Below are positions 33,022 through 41,696 of a stretch of 56,674 bases of DNA, piece by piece. Position 1 is the first letter of the stretch. Each line of letters starts with the position of its first letter. Where the stretch lies: the NCBI GenBank assembly GCA_021770755.1, contig JAETQI010000027.1, positions 1 to 56,674 on the forward strand, read 5' to 3'. The notes under the pieces are model-generated. The model had not been told where the DNA came from and searched no databases. It saw only the letters and a list, made by a program, of their open reading frames with translations. A program made the translations under genes and the position numbers. The stretch comes from Lachnospiraceae bacterium. GTDB taxonomy: Bacteria > Bacillota > Clostridia > Lachnospirales > Lachnospiraceae.

Positions 33022-33738
33022 TTAACCTTCAATGGCATTGTTGATATATGTCATTGTCAGCATACAGAATACGTACGTCTGGATCGCTCCGGAGAACAAG
33101 TCAAAGTACACATGAAGCGCCGCCGGCCACCCTGTCGCGATAAATCCGAGCAGACCGTAGAGCAAAGCCATCATGACAGTCCCTGACAGAACGTTTGCGA
33201 ACAGACGAAGCGACAAGGATATCGGTACCGCCACATCACCGATCACATTGATCGGTGCCCAGATCGGCCACGGATCGCACAGTCCCTTGATCACACCCGA
33301 AACCTTCTGATACTTAAATTTGTTAAAAGTAATCAGCGTAAAGGTAATCAGACCCAGTGCAAACGTCACGCCGTAGTCAGCCGTAGGCGCCCTCAGTCCC
33401 ATCAGCCCGGAAATGTTGCTGATCAGGATAAAGATGAACAGCGTGCCGATATAGTTGGCAAAGGCTGTGGCATTCTTGCCCATAACGCCCTTGATCATGC
33501 CGTCGAGTTTCTCAACGATCAGCTCCACGACATTCTGGAAACCGCCGGGAACCTCTGTCGCATGTTTGACCGCCCTGTTCGCACACAGGCAGAATATGAT
33601 GATGACCGCCATGACGATGAACAGGCACACATGCGTCGTTGTTATCCACAGCTTCTGGCCAAAGAGTTCATACTGGAATACGCCATGTATCATAAAATCA
33701 ATGTCGTCAGCGCCAGATAACAAAATTCCTGCTCCCAT
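33022..33738 (-). CDS. atpB: ATP synthase Fo a subunit
   Basis: 238 residues, five to six membrane helices. The essential Arg lies in SLSLRLFANVLSG (near residue 175), facing the c ring, and the C-terminal helix carries AIQTYVFCMLTMTYI. It forms the ion half-channels. 45 bp before atpE. The 115-bp gap upstream toward atpI holds only a ribosome site. Confidence 0.96.
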   Translation of the reverse strand: MGAGILLSGADDIDFMIHGVFQYELFGQKLWITTTHVCLFIVMAVIIIFCLCANRAVKHATEVPGGFQNVVELIVEKLDGMIKGVMGKNATAFANYIGTLFIFILISNISGLMGLRAPTADYGVTFALGLITFTLITFNKFKYQKVSGVIKGLCDPWPIWAPINVIGDVAVPISLSLRLFANVLSGTVMMALLYGLLGFIATGWPAALHVYFDLFSGAIQTYVFCMLTMTYINNAIEG

Positions 33739-33853
33739 ACACTCACCTCCTTATTTTTTTCTTTATTCAATTTTACTGATACGGTAACTGTTTCGGAGGC
33801 TGCCGGTCTCCCACACAGTTACATTTCATTTGCCTTCGGGACATTGCACGCTG

Positions 33854-34249
33854 CTATGCCCCGCGGCGAAATAACCTTGCAAACAGCGGCTGCAGATAGG
33901 CTGACACCTTCAGCCCCATAACACCCGCAAAAGCAGCCAGTGGATTGCCGACCTTTGTCAGCATCAGGATCCCCAGTATGACCACCACTATAAAATACCT
34001 GATAATATTTTGTCTCGTTGCTGATGCCTGCGCCCCCTTTACATCCCTCTCAACGGCCGCATTCAGCGTGACCGCCATGTGAAAGGCCATGAATATTGCT
34101 GTAAGCACTCCTACCCAGAGTCCTATACTGCAGCCTGTCTTATCCTCCACGAGAAAAAAAACGAGCACCTGACACAGGATACCAAATAAAATGATTCCAA
34201 AAAGCAGCCCTGGAAGAGCTGTATTGATTTTTCTAAGTCTGGTCCTCAT
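33854..34249 (-). CDS. atpI: AtpI-like ATP synthase subunit I
   Basis: 131 residues with four predicted membrane helices, matching the AtpI/UncI family that assists c-ring assembly and Mg2+ supply. A longer reading frame exists upstream, but it lies within atpZ in another frame; the ATG at 34249 (MRTRLRKINTALPG) follows GAGGGAG and fits a 17-bp overlap with atpZ. Confidence 0.8.
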   Translation of the reverse strand: MRTRLRKINTALPGLLFGIILFGILCQVLVFFLVEDKTGCSIGLWVGVLTAIFMAFHMAVTLNAAVERDVKGAQASATRQNIIRYFIVVVILGILMLTKVGNPLAAFAGVMGLKVSAYLQPLFARLFRRGA

Positions 34250-34481
34250 CCTTCCGATCTCCCTCGTAAATCTTCTTTGCGAGGATAAAAATATTCCGAA
34301 AGCCCGCCAAAGCCCCCACAAAGAACAATAAAACAAACCAAAATGCGGTTCCCAGTTTCCTGTCAAGAAACAGCCCCGCAAAAGAGCACATAAAGATCGG
34401 AACGAGCATATTGATGCCAAACTGGGTGATCACAGCCAGTGACTGATAGACTGACTTTTTATACTTCTTATTCCTTCCCAT
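34233..34481 (-). CDS. atpZ: AtpZ-like small membrane protein
   Basis: 82 residues with two membrane helices and the family pattern (FGINMLVPIFMCSFAGLFLDRKLGT ... FVGALAGFRNIFILAKK). AtpZ proteins precede the ATP synthase operon in many Firmicutes and act with AtpI in Mg2+/Ca2+ handling or c-ring assembly. First gene of the operon. Confidence 0.85.
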   Translation of the reverse strand: MGRNKKYKKSVYQSLAVITQFGINMLVPIFMCSFAGLFLDRKLGTAFWFVLLFFVGALAGFRNIFILAKKIYEGDRKDEDQT

Positions 34482-34532
34482 CTGTCCGCCTCCATATGCC
34501 CGCGTTTTCCATTCTTTTGATGCCTAACCATA

Positions 34533-34561
34533 ATTATACAGAAAGTTGGCAAAATTGTCTA
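34533..34561 (-). promoter_or_regulatory. Sigma-A promoter of the ATP synthase operon
   Basis: On the minus strand TAGACA (34556-34561) and TATAAT (34533-34538) are 17 bp apart, about 50 bp upstream of atpZ. Confidence 0.75.
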
Positions 34562-34582
34562 GTAAATGTCTGATTTTTTTGT

Positions 34583-35698
34583 CTACTTAACCATGACATC
34601 GGCAAAGGAGAATTCTCCCTCCGTCACTGCAAAAAGCTCCTGTTTTGCCAGTCTGAAACAGTCGAGCATCTCCGGCGAGAACACGCCGCACTCGCCCTCC
34701 AGGATCATGCGCGCCGCTTCCTCAACCGCAAACGGATCCTTGTACACACGCTTGCTCACCAGCGCGTCATACACATCCACAACCGACACGATCTGCGCCC
34801 AGATCGGGATATCATCACCCTTTAAATGATCCGGATACCCGTTTCCGTCATGCCGCTCATGGTGGTATCTGCAGATATCATAACAGTAGTGATAAAACTC
34901 ATTGTCCTCCTGCTTGAACTTCTCGAGAAGCTCACAGCCATAGACCGTGTGCTTCTTCATCTCCTCAAACTCTTCCTCCGTAAGCTTACCCGGCTTTAGC
35001 AGGATACTGTCCGGTATCGCGATCTTGCCGATATCGTGCAATGCCGAGGCGTTGACGATCAGGGATGCCTGCTCCTTCGTGATGTCATATTTCGGGTAGA
35101 TCTTCATGATGTATTTTAAGAAAAGCTTTGTGAAATATTTCACTCTCTGAATATGCTCCCCGGACTCCAGGCTTCTGAACTCCACAACAGAACTCAGCGC
35201 GTTTACAAGGAACTCATTGCTCCGCTCAAGCTTCTCCCTGCTCTCCCGCAACTGCCTTGTCCGCTTCTCAAGTTTGTGTTCTATGTAGATCCTGTGTTCA
35301 AAAAGCTCCATGATATTCTTGGCGCGGCGCATGACAACATTCGGCGCAAACGGCTTGTAGATGATATCGGAAGCGCCATACTCGTAAGCCTTCTCATCCG
35401 TCTCATCCGTCGCCTCGCCAGTGATCATGATGACAGGGATCGTGTTGATATAATCCTCCTCATTCATGAACGCCAGCACATCAAGACCTGATTTCTTGGG
35501 CATCAGCAGATCAAGGAACAGCAGACACAGCCTGTCGCTGTATTCTGCGATGATATTGATCGCCTGCTCTCCGTTCTCAGCCTCGATGATACTATACTGT
35601 TCATCAAATATGAATTTGATCATCTCGCGGTTGATCTCCGCATCATCCGCGATCAGGATCGAATTTTTCTCTATTGTTTCTATCGTTTCCATCGCCAT
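34583..35698 (-). CDS. Response regulator with HD-GYP phosphodiesterase domain
   Basis: 371 residues. An N-terminal receiver domain carries the acidic DD pair, the phospho-Asp in FLDLLMP and the Lys in YKPF. A coiled linker (about 140-180) leads to an HD-GYP domain with HDIGK and a full HHERHDGNGYP motif. HD-GYP domains degrade cyclic di-GMP. The start at 35698 is preferred because AAGGAAGG precedes it; 14 extra codons upstream are open. It is the last gene of the FIST-MCP-Hpt operon, so the Hpt protein probably phosphorylates it. The histidine kinase is not encoded here. Confidence 0.93.
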   Translation of the reverse strand: MAMETIETIEKNSILIADDAEINREMIKFIFDEQYSIIEAENGEQAINIIAEYSDRLCLLFLDLLMPKKSGLDVLAFMNEEDYINTIPVIMITGEATDETDEKAYEYGASDIIYKPFAPNVVMRRAKNIMELFEHRIYIEHKLEKRTRQLRESREKLERSNEFLVNALSSVVEFRSLESGEHIQRVKYFTKLFLKYIMKIYPKYDITKEQASLIVNASALHDIGKIAIPDSILLKPGKLTEEEFEEMKKHTVYGCELLEKFKQEDNEFYHYCYDICRYHHERHDGNGYPDHLKGDDIPIWAQIVSVVDVYDALVSKRVYKDPFAVEEAARMILEGECGVFSPEMLDCFRLAKQELFAVTEGEFSFADVMVK

Positions 35699-35720
35699 TC
35701 TTTTCCTTCCTTTTACGATG

Positions 35721-36071
35721 CTACGCCAATAATTTCTCAATGCCCGCGATCACGATATTGTAATCCTCTGTCACCACATCAAGCATCTGTTTTGCGCCTT
35801 CGATATCCTTTCCCCGGAGAATCTCCGTGATCTCATGACTGGATCTGTACAGCCGCGTAAACGCCATATTCTGGCACATGCCCTTCATCGTATGCGCTGC
35901 CCGGAATGCTTCCTCCACATTCCCGTCATTGATGGTCTGGACAAGGGTCTTATAGCTCTCATCCCTCGTGAACATCCCTGCAAACTTCCTGATCCTTTCC
36001 TCTGTCCTGAGCCGAGACATGATCTCATTGTAGTCGCCGCCAACTTCGTCATAAAACTCCTGTACTGTCAT
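35721..36071 (-). CDS. Hpt (histidine phosphotransfer) protein
   Basis: 116 residues, a single Hpt four-helix domain with the phospho-His in AAHTMKGMCQNMAF (near residue 64). It shuttles phosphate between a kinase and a receiver. An in-frame extension of 39 codons exists upstream, but AGGAGGG lies 6 nt before the ATG at 36071, and the extension covers a structured RNA-like element instead of protein. It lies 22 bp before the HD-GYP regulator. Confidence 0.88.
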   Translation of the reverse strand: MTVQEFYDEVGGDYNEIMSRLRTEERIRKFAGMFTRDESYKTLVQTINDGNVEEAFRAAHTMKGMCQNMAFTRLYRSSHEITEILRGKDIEGAKQMLDVVTEDYNIVIAGIEKLLA

Positions 36072-36087
36072 AATTTCCCTCCTGAAC

Positions 36088-36187
36088 TCCACTGATACAC
36101 TCAAGTAGTGGAATGACCTTTCCCCTACTCGCGCACCGGGCGTCCGCCAGCTTTTGCTGACATTCTTCACCAATACGCCCGTGTGCA
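36088..36187 (-). other. Structured leader before the Hpt gene (element A)
   Basis: On the transcript: GCACAC-GGGCGT pairs with ACGCCC-G-GTGCGC (36175-36186 with 36131-36143), enclosing CAGC-AAAA-GCTG; then GCGAGTAGGGG; then a TCCACT/AGTGGA hairpin (36107-36112 with 36088-36093) just before the Hpt ribosome site. A related element lies at 39038-39100. It could be a cis-regulatory RNA or a small repeat. It does not fit the c-di-GMP-I consensus I know. Confidence 0.45.
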
Positions 36188-36247
36188 TAAAAATGTTTTT
36201 CCGCTATTGAAAATTATATCGCATATTTTTCTATAATTCAACCACTT

Positions 36248-37192
36248 TCATGATTGATCCATCTCGCCGATCATAGGCCGGATCTGCGAAAGAATATTGT
36301 CCATATCCTCAAACAAGGCGCTTTTCGTCGTACCGAGATCATTTGCGCGCTCAATGTGCCGGACAACCTCCCTGTACTGCTGCTTGATCTCGTCAAAAAA
36401 CTGTCCGATCGTCTGCAGTTCCCTGTGCGCATCCTCGATCACATCGGAGATGCCAGCCTGCACGGACACTGTATTGTCCGCCGTCTCGATGATCTTGTTA
36501 AAGGACTCATACGTGCTGTTGACTGTATCAATGTTCCTGCTCAGCGCCTGCTGCGACACGGAGATGCTGTTGTTAAGCTCTCCCGTTCCGGACTCCACCT
36601 CGCGAACCCCGGTGTCCACTTCCTCCGCCAGCTCCTTGATCTGGTCTGCAAGCTCCTTGACATTCGTCGCGACAACCGCGAACCCTCTGCCGGACTCCCC
36701 TGCCCTCGCCGCCTCGATCGACGCGTTGAGCGCAAGGATATTGGTCTGCTCCGCGATCGAGATGATCTTTTTCATACACTGCTTGATCCCTTCCACGGAA
36801 GCCTGTAGCTGCGCAAAGGTCTGCTCCATGGCACTGTACGTCTGTTCCACATGAACCGAAGTGCCCTTTAACTCTTCCACCTTGCCCTGCGCTTCGGATA
36901 CGGTATCGCTGATCGCCTCCCGCACCTGTTCAAACTGCCCCGCCACACTGTTGATATCCGAGAAGGACTGTTCAAAATTAGATAGCTGGTCATGAAAATT
37001 ATCCGCCTTTTTCATAACTCCTGTAAAAGAACTGCCCACCATGCCAAGCTCCCACAGCGATTCGACCTCTTTGCCGACCAGCTCCTGCTGATATTCTTTC
37101 AGACTGTCCGCCACATGCTGTATCGGATAAAGACTCCTCTCATTTGTCTGCCTGCCGCCTGCCTTTTTCCAATGTATTCCTGAAAATGCCAT
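36248..37192 (-). CDS. Soluble methyl-accepting chemotaxis-type protein
   Basis: 314 residues with no membrane segment. A short N-terminal part (~70 residues) precedes a long coiled coil with the MCP hairpin tip [19 protein letters not shown] (about 145-165) that binds CheA/CheW. The N-terminus has no recognised sensor domain, so it probably receives its signal from a partner, most likely the FIST protein encoded 14 bp upstream. Confidence 0.92.
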   Translation of the reverse strand: MAFSGIHWKKAGGRQTNERSLYPIQHVADSLKEYQQELVGKEVESLWELGMVGSSFTGVMKKADNFHDQLSNFEQSFSDINSVAGQFEQVREAISDTVSEAQGKVEELKGTSVHVEQTYSAMEQTFAQLQASVEGIKQCMKKIISIAEQTNILALNASIEAARAGESGRGFAVVATNVKELADQIKELAEEVDTGVREVESGTGELNNSISVSQQALSRNIDTVNSTYESFNKIIETADNTVSVQAGISDVIEDAHRELQTIGQFFDEIKQQYREVVRHIERANDLGTTKSALFEDMDNILSQIRPMIGEMDQS

Positions 37193-37206
37193 CTCATACC
37201 CTCCTT

Positions 37207-38262
37207 TTACTCAAATACCACACAAGTCATAGACTGGTTGACAAACCGGTTGTTGTAGTGCTCGCCATATCCAACCAGCCCCGCGTGGCTGCCAAGCTCG
37301 GACATTTCCTCCAGATATGTATCCATATATCCGCGCTCACAAAATAATTTATACCGAAACAGGCAGTTGACTGAAAAGACAGCCGACCGGTTTGGAAAAT
37401 CGCGGCATATATTCTCGATCGTCCGCTGTACGACAGCTTCGTAATCAGCAAGCTCCAGCAGGATCAGAACGTCCGAATCATTTACCTGACGGAAACATGC
37501 AAGCGCATCCCCCCGGACTTCCTTGATGGAAATGATGCAGGTGTCATCCCCGTTGATCTTCCCGAACGGATTCTGGAAAGTCTGTGTCAGGATCTCCTCA
37601 TCCGTCACATGGAGGATATTCTTGTAGACCTGCTTTGCCGGTCTGCCGTTCAGCGTTCCGATCACATAATTCTCCTTGTCCGTGTCGGAGGCGATAAACC
37701 GATAATTCCCAAGCTTTCGATAGATATTTTCCTTGTATGTCTTCACCCTGCCGTTCAGATTGCGCACGATCGCGTATGCCACCGCATCCTCATAGATCCT
37801 TCCGTTGGCAGAGACTTTTCCCGCATCGCCCGTCCCTCCGACCAGCGGGATACCGCGCTGTTTCAGCACCGTGTTGATCGTAGTCAGCACACAGGCGTCA
37901 TTTCCGGCGCAAAAATCGATACACACCGTATCCTCCGCGGCACCGTTGATCCTGCGCACATCCTCCTCAAGACGACGGATATATTTTACAGGCATAGCAG
38001 AGACTTGTTCCAGCACATTCGCCGTCGCGCTCACACCATCCAGGAACGCGACCACGCCGACTCCTTCCTCAACCATCCTGACATCATAGCTCATTCCGAT
38101 GCACCCGATACTCGGAACCCCCGGATACCGTTTTTCCAGCGCTTTTACGTGCGTTTCAAACTGGGCATTATTCGACATCAGCATAATAAACTGGGGATTT
38201 TCCAGTCCGCTGACTGCTTCTTCCAGATTGCCATTTCTGCTCTTTCCAAAAAACTGTCTCAT
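37207..38262 (-). CDS. FIST-domain sensor protein
   Basis: 351 residues covering FIST_N (about 20-215) and FIST_C (about 225-345, ending [22 protein letters not shown]). FIST domains are cytoplasmic ligand sensors, proposed to bind amino acids or other small molecules, and are often paired with MCPs or cyclic-di-GMP enzymes. First gene of the operon, with AAGGAGA before the ATG and a clear promoter. It likely feeds the MCP. Confidence 0.9.
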   Translation of the reverse strand: MRQFFGKSRNGNLEEAVSGLENPQFIMLMSNNAQFETHVKALEKRYPGVPSIGCIGMSYDVRMVEEGVGVVAFLDGVSATANVLEQVSAMPVKYIRRLEEDVRRINGAAEDTVCIDFCAGNDACVLTTINTVLKQRGIPLVGGTGDAGKVSANGRIYEDAVAYAIVRNLNGRVKTYKENIYRKLGNYRFIASDTDKENYVIGTLNGRPAKQVYKNILHVTDEEILTQTFQNPFGKINGDDTCIISIKEVRGDALACFRQVNDSDVLILLELADYEAVVQRTIENICRDFPNRSAVFSVNCLFRYKLFCERGYMDTYLEEMSELGSHAGLVGYGEHYNNRFVNQSMTCVVFE

Positions 38263-38314
38263 GCTATCGTCTCCTTATGTATAAAATTTCAAAATTTTTC
38301 CGACAACTGATTTG

Positions 38315-38343
38315 ATTATACGTTAAATACGCACAAAGTGCAA
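38315..38343 (-). promoter_or_regulatory. Sigma-A promoter of the FIST operon
   Basis: On the minus strand TTGCAC (38338-38343) and TATAAT (38315-38320) are 17 bp apart, about 55 bp upstream of the FIST ATG. Confidence 0.7.
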
Positions 38344-38530
38344 GATGTTACTGATCCCGCCCCAACTTTTTCTGCAACATTTATGCAATGAGGACGCAGA
38401 CAGCAAACGAGCGAACCGTACCTGTCAGATTATCGTGCAGAATAAAAACCTGATAAAAGCATTGAAGCCTGCAGGGAAAAGTTGTAAACTGAACCTGTAA
38501 CCGCTGACATCTTTTATAGGAGAATTTGCC

Positions 38531-39007
38531 ATGGAACATTTGAAGATTTACCGCAAACGGATCATACCTGACGAATGCATTTTGTTAAAGGACGATATCA
38601 TTCTCGAGCAAACGGATGACACGATTATCACCAAGTGGAACACCCTAAAGCCGCGGCGGGACTTCCATCATGGCTTCTCCTGCTATTTTCTCAGATCCGG
38701 TTACAAGGTGAGCAAATTTTACCGCGAGGACGGCACGCTCCTGTACTGGTACTGCGACATTGTGGACTATACCTATCAGGAAGCCGAAAACGCGCTGATC
38801 GTAACGGACCTTCTCGCCGACGTCGTCCTTTACCCCGACGGCTATATCAAGGTGCTCGATGTCAACGAGCTTGCCATCGCCCTCGAAAAAAGCCTGTGCG
38901 AACCGCAATTGGTCACACAGGCTTTGAGAAAACTTGACGCGCTGCTGAATCTGATCTACGATGATAAGTTTGATACGCTGGCGGCTGAGATTGAAAGGTG
39001 GGTATAG
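38531..39007 (+). CDS. DUF402 protein
   Basis: 158 residues of the DUF402 family, whose best-known Firmicutes relatives are nucleoside tri/diphosphate phosphatases and RNase-associated proteins. The family core is visible: a beta-rich stretch with LLYWYCDIVDY, then VTDLLADVVLYPDGYIKVLDVNELA (about 92-116). Own ribosome site (TAGGAGA) and apparently monocistronic. The natural substrate is unknown. Confidence 0.8.
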   Translation: MEHLKIYRKRIIPDECILLKDDIILEQTDDTIITKWNTLKPRRDFHHGFSCYFLRSGYKVSKFYREDGTLLYWYCDIVDYTYQEAENALIVTDLLADVVLYPDGYIKVLDVNELAIALEKSLCEPQLVTQALRKLDALLNLIYDDKFDTLAAEIERWV

Positions 39008-39037
39008 TGTGATCGAGCAGGAAAGAGCTATCTCCCC

Positions 39038-39100
39038 CTACTCGCGCGCGACCCGTGCGCCGCACTGGCGGCATATTTCATCTGCACGGGTCTGCGCATA
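39038..39100. repeat. Structured repeat related to the Hpt leader (element B)
   Basis: Contains GACCCGTGC/GCACGGGTC (39050-39058 with 39084-39092) enclosing GCCGC-ACTG-GCGGC. It shares CCCCTACTCGCGC on one side and TGCGCATAAAAA on the other with element A at 36121-36190, while the stems differ in paired positions. Here it follows the DUF402 gene and no gene lies downstream in the matching orientation, so this copy may be displaced. Confidence 0.45.
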
Positions 39101-39104
39101 AAAA

Positions 39105-39146
39105 GGGGCAGAATCGACTATTTTGCAACTGGTCAATTCTGTCCCT
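39105..39146. repeat. REP-like hairpin, copy 1
   Basis: Arms GGGCAGAATCGAC (39106-39118) and GGTCAATTCTGTCCC (39131-39145). Related copies occur at 41887-41930 and 46628-46655, all in intergenic DNA. Confidence 0.6.
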
Positions 39147-39193
39147 TGAAAAATCTCCGGGATTCGATTAAAGTAGAATTGTCGTAGTTGATC

Positions 39194-39209
39194 AAGCTTA
39201 TATAAGCTT
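39194..39209. promoter_or_regulatory. Perfect 16-bp palindrome before the small peptide gene
   Basis: AAGCTTATATAAGCTT is self-complementary and overlaps a -10-like TATAAG, 25 bp upstream of the peptide ATG. It is well placed as an operator for the XRE-TPR regulator encoded opposite. An AAAGGAGG ribosome site follows. Confidence 0.5.
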
Positions 39210-39233
39210 ATACAAAGGAGGTTTACTTTACCA

Positions 39234-39404
39234 ATGAAAAATTTTAATCTTAAAAAGCTGCTGATGGCTCTTGCGATCGTCATCATCGTACAGAATGGTG
39301 CGGTTGTTGCCTATAACACCGCGGAAGGTAATGGTGCTTACTCGGAGGAAGATGGGGTTGCGCCGTGCAGTGATAGACCATTACCAGACGATATTCATGA
39401 CTGA
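39234..39404 (+). CDS. Small secreted peptide, putative signalling propeptide
   Basis: 56 residues: a basic start (MKNFNLKKL), a hydrophobic stretch (about 9-26) like a Sec signal, and an acidic tail rich in Gly/Glu/Asp with a single Cys in APCSDRPLPDD. AAAGGAGG lies 12 nt upstream. Its last 10 bp overlap, tail to tail, the end of the XRE-TPR regulator gene. Small exported propeptides next to TPR-type XRE regulators are the hallmark of RRNPP peptide signalling; this assignment is inference. A cyclic-lactone (AgrD-like) peptide is less likely, because no AgrB is near and the Cys context differs. It is too short for most gene callers. Confidence 0.6.
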   Translation: MKNFNLKKLLMALAIVIIVQNGAVVAYNTAEGNGAYSEEDGVAPCSDRPLPDDIHD

Positions 39405-41251
39405 TATAACTTTTTACGATAAAAATCCTCATAGAATGATTGTTTGCAAAAATGACTGAATATACTACATTGCCTTAAACATTCAGTCATTTTTACATTT
39501 TCATTCCATGATATTTCATAAAGATATCCATCAATCCCCCAGATTCTCCTACATTTCAAGTCCTCCCTTAGCACCTTCTTACCCAAATCAGTCGACTTTT
39601 GATACTCCTGCAAATTTCCAAGTTCACAAATAACATATATTATTAGAAAATCATATATTGCAATGCAGTCGGACAATTCACTCTTAATCTCATACTTTTC
39701 AAAGAAGAAATATAGAAAATTAATACATTTTCTTTTCTCTACATCAGGCAACGCTCGAATCCTTTTACAAATACATCGCATCTCCATCTCTGTCAGATAC
39801 ACTTCATCCATCTGATACAGATTTTCCACATTCAGAGTACACCGAAGCGCTTCCTCTTCCCGAGCCGCAAACTCTTCTTTTGTAATTTTACCTGTCAGCC
39901 AATCCAGCGATGCCTCCGCCTCCATGAAATACTGTCGGTTCTCTGGGATTTCATCAGAAACCCGTTCTTTCATCTGCTCTAATATGGTTCGTGCACGTTC
40001 CAGCTCACGATTGTTGCGGCATTTCGTGATCTCCTCCATCAGTTTCAGCACTTCCCTGTCATTCGACACCAGGCGCGCCCGCTGATATTCCTTGGACAGA
40101 CCAAGCTTTCTCAGCAAGATGCTGAGCGCCATGTACTGCATATTCGATTCCTTTTTCTCCGTCCTGCGAAGCGTCCTCGCAGAGCAGTCCCCGCTGCACA
40201 GCTTCTCCGGTGTCAGCCCGTACATCTGCCTGCGGATGCGCAGAACATCTCCCACATAAAATACCCATCTCTGCTGATACAGATAAGTGCAGTCCTGCAT
40301 GTACGCCGGCACTTCGTACTCTGCATAAAGCCTTTTGAGCAGATCCGCAAGTTCCGAGCTCTCATGCCGCTGCTCCTCGAGTACTTTCGGTTCTTTTCCA
40401 CATTTCTCCGGTACTTTTTCAATGTTTTCCACAATCTGGATCTTCATCTCCAACAGTTCCAGCAGAAAATATGCCCGTCCTGTATCCCGCAGCATCTCGA
40501 TCGCGCGGTTGCAGATCTCCAGACATTGATCCAGTTTTTCTGGTATCTGTATATCGGAGTCCGAAGTCATTTCCTGCAGATAGTAGTACACGATCTTGGG
40601 ATAGATCTTCACTTTTGACAGTTCATCATACGCGGAATGCTCCACATAGTCCATCAGATCCCTGCATTTCTGCGCAAAATCCGCACTCTTATGATAAAAC
40701 GCATATTCCAGAACCATGTTAATTTCCTGAATCGCCAAAAGCTTATGGGTGACGAACAGATTCTCCACATCCGGAACGGTCAGCCTGACAGCCCTTTCAT
40801 AACAGGCGCCGACCTCACCCTGATCCGCACCCTGCTGTCTCAAGATCTCCGCCTGCATCACAAGGCAGAATTGTTGTTTTATCTTATCCGATCTGGATCC
40901 CTGCGCCCCGTATGCGGCGATCAGTTCCTGCGCTTTCTGAAACGCTTTTTGTTCGACTGCACACAAAATATCCCGCTGCTGTTCCCACTCTGCGTGATCC
41001 TCGATATCCAACAGGTTTTCATACAGGTCGCTGGATATTCCCAATCTACCCAGAAGCCGGTCCCGCACATTTTTGCACACCGAGCGCTCCCCTTTTTCGA
41101 TCCGGGCAAGCTGGCTTGCTGTCATGATCCCCTCTGACAATTGCAGCAGACGCACTTTTTCTTCCTTCCGCACGCGCTTTAAAAAACGCGGAAAATCCTG
41201 ATCCGTTTTCAGCGATGCCCTTTTCACACCCTTTTTCTTTCGTACTGGCAT
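39395..41251 (-). CDS. Large XRE regulator with TPR-like helical repeats
   Basis: 618 residues. An N-terminal XRE helix-turn-helix (about 22-80: FLKRVRKEEKVRLLQLSEG, QLARIEKGE) is followed by helical repeats, a second HTH-like stretch (about 332-382: RIRRQMYGLTPEKLC, SARTLRRTEKKES), and further helical repeats to the end. This layout resembles RRNPP receptors, though they are usually 280-400 residues. It is transcribed after a small XRE gene (36-bp gap) and converges on the secreted-peptide gene with a 10-bp overlap. Peptide-controlled repression or activation of the peptide gene is the favoured model. Confidence 0.8.
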   Translation of the reverse strand: MPVRKKKGVKRASLKTDQDFPRFLKRVRKEEKVRLLQLSEGIMTASQLARIEKGERSVCKNVRDRLLGRLGISSDLYENLLDIEDHAEWEQQRDILCAVEQKAFQKAQELIAAYGAQGSRSDKIKQQFCLVMQAEILRQQGADQGEVGACYERAVRLTVPDVENLFVTHKLLAIQEINMVLEYAFYHKSADFAQKCRDLMDYVEHSAYDELSKVKIYPKIVYYYLQEMTSDSDIQIPEKLDQCLEICNRAIEMLRDTGRAYFLLELLEMKIQIVENIEKVPEKCGKEPKVLEEQRHESSELADLLKRLYAEYEVPAYMQDCTYLYQQRWVFYVGDVLRIRRQMYGLTPEKLCSGDCSARTLRRTEKKESNMQYMALSILLRKLGLSKEYQRARLVSNDREVLKLMEEITKCRNNRELERARTILEQMKERVSDEIPENRQYFMEAEASLDWLTGKITKEEFAAREEEALRCTLNVENLYQMDEVYLTEMEMRCICKRIRALPDVEKRKCINFLYFFFEKYEIKSELSDCIAIYDFLIIYVICELGNLQEYQKSTDLGKKVLREDLKCRRIWGIDGYLYEISWNENVKMTECLRQCSIFSHFCKQSFYEDFYRKKLYQS

Positions 41252-41287
41252 ATCTCCCCTTCTCTCTCATCTGTGATATCTGCCTGA

Positions 41288-41656
41288 TCACTTTTTGACA
41301 TTATACGCACCGATATCGGCGAGATTCAGCGCGTATTTCATCAGTTGCTCGAAATCATACTGTTTTTCCCTCGGACACTGATCGATGTAATTGGTAATGC
41401 GCTCTTCCTTCTCATCACCAGTCAGCAGATATGTGATATCCGTCCCCAGCTTTTCATATATCATGACAAGCTTCTCGATGCTCGGCGCCTTCTCACCGCG
41501 CTCCATCATCCCGTAGAATCCTGTGCTCACGCCTAACAGCTCCGCCATTTTTTCCTGCGTGTAGTGCAGTTCCCTTCTTTTGATCAGCAGCCGGTTTCCG
41601 ATATTTTTATATAGTTCGCGTTCCTCTTTATTTCTTCTTTTGTTATCCATAAGCAT
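41288..41656 (-). CDS. Small XRE-family regulator
   Basis: 122 residues. An XRE HTH (about 17-72: LLIKRRELHYTQEKMAELL, FYGMMERGEKAPSIEKL) has a short C-terminal tail that may be a dimerisation part. Two ATGs (41656, 41650) fit the AGAGGAAAAGG ribosome site. A palindrome lies 15-40 bp upstream and suggests autoregulation. It is in an operon with the XRE-TPR gene. Confidence 0.88.
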   Translation of the reverse strand: MLMDNKRRNKEERELYKNIGNRLLIKRRELHYTQEKMAELLGVSTGFYGMMERGEKAPSIEKLVMIYEKLGTDITYLLTGDEKEERITNYIDQCPREKQYDFEQLMKYALNLADIGAYNVKK

Positions 41657-41670
41657 TTTCCTTTTCCTCT

Positions 41671-41696
41671 ATTTATATAGTATCGTTTATATAAAT
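41671..41696. promoter_or_regulatory. Operator-like palindrome before the XRE operon
   Basis: Perfect 9-bp arms ATTTATATA / TATATAAAT (41671-41679 and 41688-41696) with an 8-bp spacer, directly upstream of the XRE ribosome site. Likely autoregulatory site. Confidence 0.5.

Noticed and set aside
36088-36187. Cyclic-di-GMP-I riboswitch before the Hpt/HD-GYP genes
   Set aside because: The gene context is attractive, but the conserved core of that class as I know it is not present.
36072-36188. 39-codon N-terminal extension of the Hpt protein
   Set aside because: AGGAGGG is placed for the internal ATG at 36071, and the extension coincides with a stem-loop element repeated elsewhere.
39038-39286. 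Minus-strand frame ending CRQCGARVARE, looking like part of a zinc ribbon
   Set aside because: It runs through the structured repeat B and the REP-like hairpin, has no ribosome site, and the same residues arise from element A in another context.
39234-39404. AgrD-type cyclic-lactone peptide
   Set aside because: No AgrB, AgrC or AgrA gene is nearby, and the Cys is not in the usual position before the acidic tail.
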